Below are positions 1 through 6,917 of a stretch of 14,291 bases of DNA, in pieces (within the stretch, counting starts at the first letter, position 1; each line of letters begins with the position of its first letter). Location: the NCBI GenBank assembly GCA_023393265.1, contig JAEWME010000387.1:1-14291 (forward strand), given 5' to 3'. The DNA is from Bacteroidota bacterium (GTDB lineage Bacteria; Bacteroidota; Bacteroidia; Bacteroidales; Prolixibacteraceae). A program made the translations under genes and the position numbers. The notes beneath the pieces are model-generated. The model was not told where the DNA came from, searched no databases, and saw only the letters and a list, made by a program, of their open reading frames with translations.

Positions 1-1497
1 GCCCCACAACCGCTCAAATTCAACCTTTCCGTAAGCAACTGTCGTCGGACTGTAAAAATACCATCCGGCACCCTGTTGCTGCTGGCTTAACCCAAACCGA
101 CTTTCATTCTGACGATAAAAACTTCGGTTCATCAACTGTTGAGACTCCATTTGTTTTGCCAGCTTTTCCTTCTCAAAAACATCCTTTATCCACTTGTCAA
201 TCAATGCGTTCCTTGCACCATCATCCATGGCAGCCAGGCGTTGCAGGCTATCTTCGCGTTCCACCATGTAGATGTTGTCGGTCAGGCGCGTAAGACTTTT
301 GTGGCGCTCAGAGATTTGCTGATAATTGGGATATTTGTTATCGATGACCACCATCGCACTATCGTAATAACTTTGTGCTTTCTTATAGCTTGGTTCATCA
401 AAGTAGATCTCGGCCAGGGTGAGGCACGAAAGTGCGCGCTGATATAAGTTATTAAGGCTCAACGACGCCGATTTGGTATATTCCTGAATGGCTTGTTCGC
501 GATTGCCTTCTTTCATCGAGATGTTCCCGATGGCATAATAAATCTGGTCGCGGAAATCAGCATTCTTCTTATCGCGAAGCATTTTCCGGAGCTCTTTCTT
601 CATCTTTTCGGCGTCGCCAGTTCCGGAGAAAGTACCGGCCGCATTGATGTGCGCATTGAATGCCATGCGGTAAGGCGGATTCATGCTAGCAACTTCGCGG
701 AACATGGCAGAAGCTTTTTCTGTATTCCCTGTTTCCTGATACCATTGGGCAAGCACATATTTATACCGTACACGATCGGCTTTCCTCCCGGTTTGTTTTA
801 CCGCAATTGTAAGAAACGGTATTCCCTCCGTATATGAATTTTGCCGTGCATAATAGTCGGCAGTGGCAACGGCTAGCTCTGCATCCAAACGCTTCGGAAA
901 GTTCTGATCGGTCTGCATCTGCTGAATAATCTCGTATGCCTCTACATAACGCTCCATTTCGGTGTAGGTGCGAATCAACCAAACATAGGCGGTGTATCGC
1001 GAAGGATCATCCTTAAATTTTCGGACGACATAGGAAAAATTTTCAGCGGCAGAACTGTACGAATGCTTGTAAAAATAGGCTTGGCCCATCAGGATGTAAG
1101 CGTCGTCGATCCAATCATTAAACTCATCCCGACTGGCAAATTTAATGTACGACTGGCTCCTGTGCTTTCTTCGTTTAGGCTTTTTGGTGATGGAGTGCGA
1201 TTGAATCAGCTTCGAAGCTTTCATGATAGCATTGTCCATGTCGGAACCTGCAGCGTTGCCGGTTGAAGGGATGCTCGATTTGAACAGAGGCAGTATTTTC
1301 GAATAATCATCTTCGACTGAGTTATCGATCTTTTCAATCCCTTTCCGGAGGCTTTCGCGACCATTATAATAAACATTGTAATGCGCTGTCAGATTGTGGT
1401 ATCTGCGCGATAAGGCCGTGTTTTTCTCGGTCGAACATCCGGCCAGAAAAAAAAGCACAATTATGAAAGATATGCGATATAAAAAGAGTCTGCCCAA
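1..1497 (-). CDS. porW: T9SS lipoprotein PorW/SprE-like, TPR-rich (partial, 3' end beyond window)
   Basis: PorW/SprE proteins are TPR lipoproteins required for type IX secretion and, in gliders, motility; they are thought to sit on the periplasmic side and link to the PorKLMN ring and trans-envelope complex. Seen here: a hydrophobic leader ending FFLAGC (Cys21), then STEKNTALSRRYHNLTAHYN, a family-typical start, followed by helical TPR-like repeats (for example YILMGQAYFYKHSYSSAAENF and IYYAIGNISMKEGNREQAI). The window cuts the gene just inside the segment GWYFYSPTTVAYGKVEF ... LWG, which I remember as conserved in this family. The frame is open for 499 codons to base 1. No in-frame ATG precedes the lipobox; I chose TTG at 1497 because it gives a 20-residue signal peptide. 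GTG at 1590 is an alternative with an unusually long leader. Family assignment is from remembered similarity; the function is inferred from it. Confidence 0.8.
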   Translation of the reverse strand, partial: MGRLFLYRISFIIVLFFLAGCSTEKNTALSRRYHNLTAHYNVYYNGRESLRKGIEKIDNSVEDDYSKILPLFKSSIPSTGNAAGSDMDNAIMKASKLIQSHSITKKPKRRKHRSQSYIKFASRDEFNDWIDDAYILMGQAYFYKHSYSSAAENFSYVVRKFKDDPSRYTAYVWLIRTYTEMERYVEAYEIIQQMQTDQNFPKRLDAELAVATADYYARQNSYTEGIPFLTIAVKQTGRKADRVRYKYVLAQWYQETGNTEKASAMFREVASMNPPYRMAFNAHINAAGTFSGTGDAEKMKKELRKMLRDKKNADFRDQIYYAIGNISMKEGNREQAIQEYTKSASLSLNNLYQRALSCLTLAEIYFDEPSYKKAQSYYDSAMVVIDNKYPNYQQISERHKSLTRLTDNIYMVEREDSLQRLAAMDDGARNALIDKWIKDVFEKEKLAKQMESQQLMNRSFYRQNESRFGLSQQQQGAGWYFYSPTTVAYGKVEFERLWG

Positions 1498-1811
1498 TCT
1501 CAGAATTTTGTTGACTTTAGGATAAACTGCCAAATCAGAATAATATTGTATAAATCCGCCCCTAAAATACAGGTTTTTCCCTTTACTCACTTCATTTTTG
1601 ACGCACACATGGGCAAAACTTTCAAATTCGCAAATCGGGCAGTTAACGCATCGTGCAGAATTATTTCTTACTTTTGAAAAAACCACACAGTTACAGGCTT
1701 TCCGGCTAATTTAAATCAACCGGTTAAAGATAATTCTGTTTGTGAAAACGGTCTCCTGACAAATAGCAATTTCTCAGGATGAAAGTTTTGGATCGAACTT
1801 GAAAAGAACAA
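1498..1811. other. Divergent intergenic region between porW-like gene and patatin gene
   Basis: This 314-base AT-rich stretch separates two divergently transcribed genes. The porW reading frame stays open into it on the minus strand without an ATG, so a longer GTG-started leader cannot be excluded. On the plus strand there is one consensus -7 element at 1669-1676. I see no convincing small gene, RNA gene, repeat or hairpin terminator in it. Confidence 0.5.
1669..1676 (+). promoter_or_regulatory. Possible Bacteroidota -7 promoter element for the patatin gene
   Basis: TACTTTTG matches the Bacteroidota -7 consensus TAnnTTTG. It would give a leader of roughly 130 bases before the ATG at 1812. 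I see no good TTTG-type -33 box about 19 bases upstream, so this is a single-element match in AT-rich DNA and could be chance. Confidence 0.3.
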
Positions 1812-2633
1812 ATGAAACAACGACCTTATAAATTTGGCATTGCGCTTAGTGGCGGAGGTGCCCGCGGAATCCTGCACATCGGGGTATTGGAAGCGCTCCG
1901 GAAATATGGTATGCACCCTGAAATCATTTCGGGAACCAGCGCCGGGGCACTGGTCGGCGTTTTGTATGCGGCAGGACTCGAACCACTCCAGATACTGGAA
2001 CTGGTGAAAAGCGCCAAAATGCACAAAATGATTAAATGGAAAGTGCCGTCGAACGGGCTGTTTGACATGAAAAAACTGCAGGTGTTACTTGAGCAACATA
2101 TTCCGGTTGATGATTTTGCATCGCTTAAAAAGCCATTTTTCTGTGCGGTAACCAACCTGAATTCGGGACTTCCGGAGATAAAAAGTTCAGGAAAACTGCT
2201 GCAATGGGTTTTGGCTTCGGCCTCAATCCCGGTTATTTTCGAACCACAAATCATTGACGGAACAATTTATGTCGATGGCGGAATTTTTGACAACCTCCCG
2301 GTTGGCTGCATCCGCAACCAGTGCCGATTCCTGATTGGCGTTCATGTCAATCACAATGGTATGGAAAATAATATTTCAGGATTTAAAGCAATTGCCGAAC
2401 GAACTTTCAGACTGGCAGTAGCAAAAAATGTTGAAGAAAGTCTTGATCGTTGCGATTTTATCATCGATCCGCCGCAAACAAGAAAATTCAATACGTTCGA
2501 CTTTGGCAAAGCCGACGAGATTTTCAGGATAGGTTTTGAAGAAACCGAACACCGCATCCTCGAACTCTTTGGCTCTGTCGACCTGGAACAAGTGATTCAG
2601 GAGAAGAAAAATCGCGCAATAAAAGATCGGTAG
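1812..2633 (+). CDS. Patatin-like phospholipase family protein (RssA/YlbK-like)
   Basis: A 273-residue patatin domain enzyme, expected to hydrolyse acyl esters of phospholipids or related lipids with a Ser-Asp dyad. All three signature elements are visible: the oxyanion loop GGGARG (residues 14-19), the nucleophile elbow GTSAG with Ser43, and the catalytic Asp155 in YVDGGIFDNLP. The domain fills almost the whole protein. There is no signal peptide, no POTRA or barrel extension like PlpD, and no transmembrane segment, so it is probably cytoplasmic or peripherally membrane bound. The ATG at 1812 starts right before the domain (MKQRPYKFGIALSGGGARG). The gene stands alone, divergent from the porW-like gene and followed after 131 bases by a lipoprotein gene with its own -7 element. 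Substrate cannot be told from sequence. Confidence 0.9.
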   Translation: MKQRPYKFGIALSGGGARGILHIGVLEALRKYGMHPEIISGTSAGALVGVLYAAGLEPLQILELVKSAKMHKMIKWKVPSNGLFDMKKLQVLLEQHIPVDDFASLKKPFFCAVTNLNSGLPEIKSSGKLLQWVLASASIPVIFEPQIIDGTIYVDGGIFDNLPVGCIRNQCRFLIGVHVNHNGMENNISGFKAIAERTFRLAVAKNVEESLDRCDFIIDPPQTRKFNTFDFGKADEIFRIGFEETEHRILELFGSVDLEQVIQEKKNRAIKDR

Positions 2634-2683
2634 TATCCGTTTTCTTATCTGCTTTAACACGCTCAATTATTGCCAAAAGTACT

Positions 2684-2691
2684 TATCTTTG
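2684..2691 (+). promoter_or_regulatory. Likely -7 promoter element for the coiled-coil lipoprotein gene
   Basis: TATCTTTG is an exact match to TAnnTTTG, in the only intergenic gap upstream of the gene at 2765, implying a leader of about 65 bases. A TTG lies upstream (2670-2672) but only 11 bases away, shorter than usual for a -33 box, so only the -7 half is convincing. Confidence 0.45.
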
Positions 2692-2764
2692 TGACAATTA
2701 TCTAAACCTACTTACCCGCTAAGCCGTCTTTCTGTTCCGGATTTATTAATTATAAAAATAACCC

Positions 2765-3631
2765 ATGAAAAAACTGCTATTTGTTTTATCAGTTGTTGTG
2801 CTGACATCCTGCGGACAGCACAAAAAAGAAATTGCCCGCATGCAAGCAAAGCAAGATAGCATTGCCGCGCTAAATGTGCAAAAAGACAATTCGATCCTGG
2901 AATTTATCGGTGCAATGAACGAAATTCAGACCAACCTCGACTCCATCAAGACCATCGAAAAAATCGTTTCAGTTCAGGCTGCTCCCGGCACCGAGCTCAA
3001 AGCTGAAGCTAAAAAACGAATCATCGAAGACATTGCGCAAATCAACAACCTGCTGCAAAAAAACAAGGAGTTGGTTAAATCGTTGCAGGGAAAACTTCGT
3101 GCGTCGAACATGAAAATTGCCGAACTCGAAAAGATGATCGAAAACCTGAACAAACAGGTAGCCGAGAAAGATGTCGAGATTGCCGACCTGAAAGATCAGC
3201 TCGAACACTTGCATGTTGATGTGGCCAATCTGAATCAGCAAATTGCCGACATCACAGAGAAAAGCGAAAAAACTGTCAGCGAAAAAAATAAGGAAATAGA
3301 AGGCCAGACCATTGCGCTAAACACAGCTTTTTATGCTTTTGGAACGAAAAAGGAGCTGACCGAGAAGAACGTGATTGAAAAAGAAGGCGGCGTTTTGGGA
3401 ATGGGCAAGACCATCAAAATGAAAAAGGATTTTAACCGCGACTATTTTATGAAGATCGATATTCGCGAGTTTAAAGAACTGCCTCTCAATACCAAAAAGG
3501 CAAAACTTGTTACCTACCATCCGGATGGATCCTACCATTTCACAGGAACCAAAACGGTTGAGAGCCTGGTAATCGACAAGCCCGAAGATTTCTGGAAGGC
3601 CTCAAAATATCTGCTGATTGTGGTAGAATAA
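2765..3631 (+). CDS. Coiled-coil lipoprotein, Cbp1-like (collagen-binding adhesin family name)
   Basis: A 288-residue lipoprotein. The leader MKKLLFVLSVVVLTSC ends in a lipobox with Cys16. Residues about 77-180 form a long Leu/Ile/Glu/Lys-rich heptad region typical of a coiled coil. Residues about 182-288 form a compact domain that includes FYAFGTKKEL, KIDIREFKELPL and the closing FWKASKYLLIVVE. This C-terminal arrangement resembles proteins in Bacteroidota databases labelled Cbp1 family collagen-binding glycoprotein adhesin. I recognise the resemblance from memory, and the collagen-binding role should not be assumed for an environmental bacterium. More safely, it is an envelope-anchored rod with a terminal domain. 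The gene has its own probable promoter and ends 26 bases before a strong terminator stem, so it is likely monocistronic. Confidence 0.75.
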   Translation: MKKLLFVLSVVVLTSCGQHKKEIARMQAKQDSIAALNVQKDNSILEFIGAMNEIQTNLDSIKTIEKIVSVQAAPGTELKAEAKKRIIEDIAQINNLLQKNKELVKSLQGKLRASNMKIAELEKMIENLNKQVAEKDVEIADLKDQLEHLHVDVANLNQQIADITEKSEKTVSEKNKEIEGQTIALNTAFYAFGTKKELTEKNVIEKEGGVLGMGKTIKMKKDFNRDYFMKIDIREFKELPLNTKKAKLVTYHPDGSYHFTGTKTVESLVIDKPEDFWKASKYLLIVVE

Positions 3632-3645
3632 AACGGTTCAGGAAT

Positions 3646-3696
3646 AAAAAAAAAAAAGGGATTCCATCTTTTTGAAGAGATGGAATCCCTTTTTTT
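3646..3696. terminator. Bidirectional intrinsic terminator between convergent genes
   Basis: A perfect 12-base-pair stem (3658-3669 with 3678-3689; arm GGGATTCCATCT) closes an 8-base loop. It is flanked by 12 A on the left (3646-3657) and 7 T on the right (3690-3696), so each strand reads a GC-containing hairpin followed by a U run. It sits between the stop codons of the lipoprotein gene ending at 3631 and the minus-strand gene ending at 3716, and should terminate both. Confidence 0.92.
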
Positions 3697-3715
3697 ATAG
3701 CTCTAATTCGAAATT

Positions 3716-5284
3716 CTACTTTGTTACTTTGATCAGCTTTTGCCAGGTAGGATTTAGCGCGCCATTCTCGAAGACCTGAATGTTGGTCAAACTCGACAAA
3801 CTATCCTCTGCGCTCACCAGTTGGATCTTGCAGTCGATCTCTCCGACCCGCTTAGAGGTGAAAAGCCTGGAATTGTCATTTTCATTCAATTCAGAATAAC
3901 TCCAACCCGAATCATCCTGCCCATCGGGAAAAAGCCAGCTTTTACCACTAATCTTTACCTTAACCGAAGCCCCACTGGGCAACTTCGCTTTCATTGAATA
4001 AGTCCCTACCGGAAGAGATATTTGCGACTTATCAAGCAAATTTATTCCATTATCTCCTGTTGGAGGATAGTCGATTATATATAACGGAACTGCTTTCGAA
4101 ACATTAATGACTTTTTGCCATGTAGGTTCAGTTGCTCCATTCTCATAAACATATATATTCACTTGATTCGACCAGGAACTATCGATATAAGCTTCGAACA
4201 TGACTTTGAAATCAACTTCTCCAGCCCGGGTAGCGGTAAAAATTCTCGAATTGTCGGCAAAATTCCAGTCAGTAAATGTCCATCCTGTTCCCTCCTGAAA
4301 TGCCGGGAAAAACCAGTTCTGTCCGCTGATTTTGACTTTCAGGCTGGAACCTTCGGGCAAAATGGCTTTCATCGAATAATCGCCTGCTGTATATTCTGTC
4401 TTCGCTTTGTCAAGTATATTTAATCCGCCAGCGCCCGATTCGGGATATACAATAAAGTTCGTGAAAACGAATTCAGTACGGTCGATAAACTGACTGATGT
4501 ACTTCTCGAAATCAGGAACGCTAACATTGAGTCCCAACGATTCGTAACGACTTTCCAAATTTCCGCGAATTTCCTCCGGCTTAATGCTACGTGCGTTATT
4601 AATCAGGATTGTACCCAGTGTCTGGCTGTTCAAAACGCCGTCTTCCCGAATATCCGTACTGATGTTGGCGATTAATTCCGACAAACCGGCAACCGAAAGG
4701 TAGCCTTGCAAAATGGAAGAAATGGCCAGTAAAATCGCATTGTCTTCGCCCGGCTTCGAGATGTCGAGTTCTTCCGATTCAGCCATGTCCGGCTTGCTCA
4801 TTTCAAAAATACCCAGAATTTCAGACTGAGCCTGTTTCTTAGCTTCGGCAAAACTCTTTCCTTCTGAAATAAGGTATTCAACCCTTCCCTTTTCCAGCGT
4901 TGAGAGCACATTTACATTCAGGCTGCTTTTACTGGTCATATCCGAAAGTGCAAAAAGAGTAAGTTGTGATTGAGAACTTGCATTCGCTACTTCGTTGAAA
5001 TAAAAACCATCAGCCTTAAGCAGTACGTATTGCGAACTGAGGTCAACATTCTTCACTTCAAAAGTTCCTTTGTTATCCAGAATTTGTGAAGGGTAGTTTT
5101 TCCCGGTCGGTTCCAGTTCTTCATCCAACTCGTAAACGGTTATGGCCGTACCATTCAAATAAGGACCTTTTTGCACAAAGCCGCTTACTTTTTCGAGCGT
5201 TAAACCTTTCGGAATTTCGTTGTCGTCTTTACACGAAAATGCAATCAACAACAACATCAGTAAAAACAATGGCAGTTTTTTCAT
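3716..5284 (-). CDS. Surface-type lipoprotein with two tandem C-terminal repeats, unknown function
   Basis: A 522-residue lipoprotein: leader MKKLPLFLLMLLLIAFSC, Cys18, followed by KDDNE, an acidic start common in Bacteroidota lipoproteins. Residues about 33-175 begin GFVQKGPYLNGTAITVYELD and contain NKGTFEVKNVDLSSQYVLLKA, which reads like a beta-sandwich (CarboxypepD_reg-like) fold, then ALSDMTSKSSLNVNVLSTLE. A helical middle region follows. Two repeats of 118 and 117 residues (about 280-397 and 406-522) share the order LDK, YSMKA-LP-G-S-KVKISG, W-FP, GW, DNSR-FT, GE-D, VFENGA or VYENGA, and PTWQK. The repeats look like extracellular beta domains; I do not recognise a characterised family. 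The start is 10 bases after the stop of the T9SS-cargo gene, so the two are almost certainly co-transcribed. No catalytic motif is evident. Confidence 0.85.
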   Translation of the reverse strand: MKKLPLFLLMLLLIAFSCKDDNEIPKGLTLEKVSGFVQKGPYLNGTAITVYELDEELEPTGKNYPSQILDNKGTFEVKNVDLSSQYVLLKADGFYFNEVANASSQSQLTLFALSDMTSKSSLNVNVLSTLEKGRVEYLISEGKSFAEAKKQAQSEILGIFEMSKPDMAESEELDISKPGEDNAILLAISSILQGYLSVAGLSELIANISTDIREDGVLNSQTLGTILINNARSIKPEEIRGNLESRYESLGLNVSVPDFEKYISQFIDRTEFVFTNFIVYPESGAGGLNILDKAKTEYTAGDYSMKAILPEGSSLKVKISGQNWFFPAFQEGTGWTFTDWNFADNSRIFTATRAGEVDFKVMFEAYIDSSWSNQVNIYVYENGATEPTWQKVINVSKAVPLYIIDYPPTGDNGINLLDKSQISLPVGTYSMKAKLPSGASVKVKISGKSWLFPDGQDDSGWSYSELNENDNSRLFTSKRVGEIDCKIQLVSAEDSLSSLTNIQVFENGALNPTWQKLIKVTK

Positions 5285-5294
5285 GACTTGATAT

Positions 5295-6785
5295 TTAGAT
5301 TTTTATAAGTAATTTATCTTCAAAATATTCTGCTACAGACTTCAACCGTAGGATATATATTCCCGATTTTAAGAATTCGAGGTCTAACCTGAAGAGTTCC
5401 ACCCCCGAATCAAAGCACTGATAATAAACCAATTCACCGTTAACTGTATAGAATTCAACATTTACATCACCTTCGGTGCGCGCCGGAAATACCAGATTCA
5501 GTTCGTTACAGAAAGGATTTGGGAATACTTTCATTTTCAACTCCGATCGAAGGTTGGTGGCTTTTTCGATGATATCTCGGCTGTAGTAGCATTCAGGGTA
5601 AGTCTCATTGGTATAAATCGCGTTCCCGTTTTCCTGAACGCAGAGCAAAATCCTTTTTTTTCTGACAGGCTCAAAATAACAATGGTTGATAATTCCCTGC
5701 AAACTCCCTATTTTTTCAATCCATGTATCGTTGTCGGTTCCATCGCTTAACTGGATGCGCAATCTTCTTTTTCCGTTTATCTCGATCGAATCTACTTTTG
5801 TTACTTTCATTTGCTCGTAATGACCTCCATTTTCAACTGACGACAGCAAAAGCGAGTTTCCTGCCTGAACTGAAAAATCGTAGAGCAGTAAATCAGCATA
5901 GCTATCATAGTTCAGGAAGTGATAATAAACTCTTTTTTCCACCTCCCTGATTAGTCCAGTCAATTTCCAACCGACTCCCAACGAGTCGTCGCTTTGCCAT
6001 ATTTTCAAATACGTTTTGTCGTTGAGAATGGTATCGCCCGAAAATTTGATGTGATAACTTGAGATCGAATCCTTTCCTGATGAATCCCTGAAAGTAGTCA
6101 TCCCCGACCACACAACGCCTTCGTTAACAAGGCAATCCGTTTTCTGTAGGACCGAAATACAGTCGGCGTATCTTGGATTCGAATACAGCAAACCCGCATC
6201 GGTCGACACGCACCGTACCTCGTCAGAGGATCCACTCACCGCAAAAACATCGGCATAAAAAGGATTTTCAAGATTTCCAATTCCCTCAATCCAATCCATC
6301 ACGAAAGGAAAATCAATGTAATAATCCTCCGGACGAACTTTCAGTCGTTTATGCTTTATCCCGTTCAATTCCACCGAATCAACAGCAAGGACATGATACT
6401 CAGCAGAGTCTAAATCAAAATACGGACAATAAACTTTATCGCCAACCCGAAGACCAAAATCATAAAGCACATATTCCTTCCCCTTCGCTGTTTTCCTGAA
6501 AAACACTGTTTTTGCATCGCTTCGAATAAAACCGATACGCTCGGATGAAAGAAGCGGCTCCTGGTTACAAGTTCTTGTCACCTGTGAATAGGTTTTTTGG
6601 TTGATTAAGGTGTCCTTCTCCAGGTGGTAGCTCATCATGAATACCGGTCCAGGCATAAAGGGTTCTATACTTCGCTGCACGTTCCATTCAGGATGGTCAG
6701 ACACACCAGGAAAAGATACTTGGCAAAAAACAGGGATTCCAATCAAAATAAAAATGAGCAGAAGAACCAATCGATTCATCGTCAT
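5295..6785 (-). CDS. Secreted protein with internal duplication and T9SS type A sorting domain
   Basis: A 496-residue exported protein. The N-terminus MTMNRLVLLLIFILIGIPVFC is a Sec signal peptide; cleavage is probably near residues 20-22. The last 80 residues (about 418-496) form a T9SS type A C-terminal sorting domain: KMKVFPNPFCNELNLVF, the central YTVNGELVY, then SGIYILRL and the terminal KLLIKI. The body is two copies of one unit (about 52-209 and 243-399), each with DT-(L/I)-N-KTY, a VLYDF/LLYDF strand, VDS-E-NG-K, WIE-IG-L and a closing aromatic-Cys segment. It is therefore a candidate T9SS cargo displayed at or released from the cell surface. ATG at 6785 is used; ATG at 6779 is equally plausible. 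No enzyme motif is visible. It is the first gene of a pair with the lipoprotein 10 bases downstream. Confidence 0.9.
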   Translation of the reverse strand: MTMNRLVLLLIFILIGIPVFCQVSFPGVSDHPEWNVQRSIEPFMPGPVFMMSYHLEKDTLINQKTYSQVTRTCNQEPLLSSERIGFIRSDAKTVFFRKTAKGKEYVLYDFGLRVGDKVYCPYFDLDSAEYHVLAVDSVELNGIKHKRLKVRPEDYYIDFPFVMDWIEGIGNLENPFYADVFAVSGSSDEVRCVSTDAGLLYSNPRYADCISVLQKTDCLVNEGVVWSGMTTFRDSSGKDSISSYHIKFSGDTILNDKTYLKIWQSDDSLGVGWKLTGLIREVEKRVYYHFLNYDSYADLLLYDFSVQAGNSLLLSSVENGGHYEQMKVTKVDSIEINGKRRLRIQLSDGTDNDTWIEKIGSLQGIINHCYFEPVRKKRILLCVQENGNAIYTNETYPECYYSRDIIEKATNLRSELKMKVFPNPFCNELNLVFPARTEGDVNVEFYTVNGELVYYQCFDSGVELFRLDLEFLKSGIYILRLKSVAEYFEDKLLIKI

Positions 6786-6833
6786 CGTCTGTTAGTTTTA
6801 AACAAACTAATTTACCAACATAACACCATAAAT

Positions 6834-6841
6834 CAAAACTA
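6834..6841 (-). promoter_or_regulatory. Likely -7 promoter element for the T9SS-cargo/lipoprotein pair
   Basis: Read on the minus strand this is TAGTTTTG, an exact TAnnTTTG match. It lies between the pyrC terminator stem and the ATG at 6785, implying a leader of about 40 bases. No clear -33 box is seen at the usual distance. Confidence 0.45.
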
Positions 6842-6856
6842 AATCAGGTTGAAATA

Positions 6857-6892
6857 ATAAAAGGATGACATCTTTTAGTTAAATGTCATCCC
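6857..6892 (-). terminator. Intrinsic terminator downstream of pyrC
   Basis: The inverted repeat GGATGACAT (6863-6871) pairs with ATGTCATCC (6883-6891) across an 11-base loop. On the minus strand the stem is followed by TTTTATTATTT, a reasonable U tract, 26 bases past the pyrC stop. It separates pyrC from the next minus-strand gene pair. Confidence 0.75.
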
Positions 6893-6917
6893 TCTTTGAA
6901 GTTGCCAGCTAAAACTT

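Noticed and set aside
761..982. 73-codon minus-strand open frame within the porW-like gene region
   Set aside because: It lies in a different frame from the continuous 499-codon TPR lipoprotein on the same strand, has no family resemblance and no start signal.
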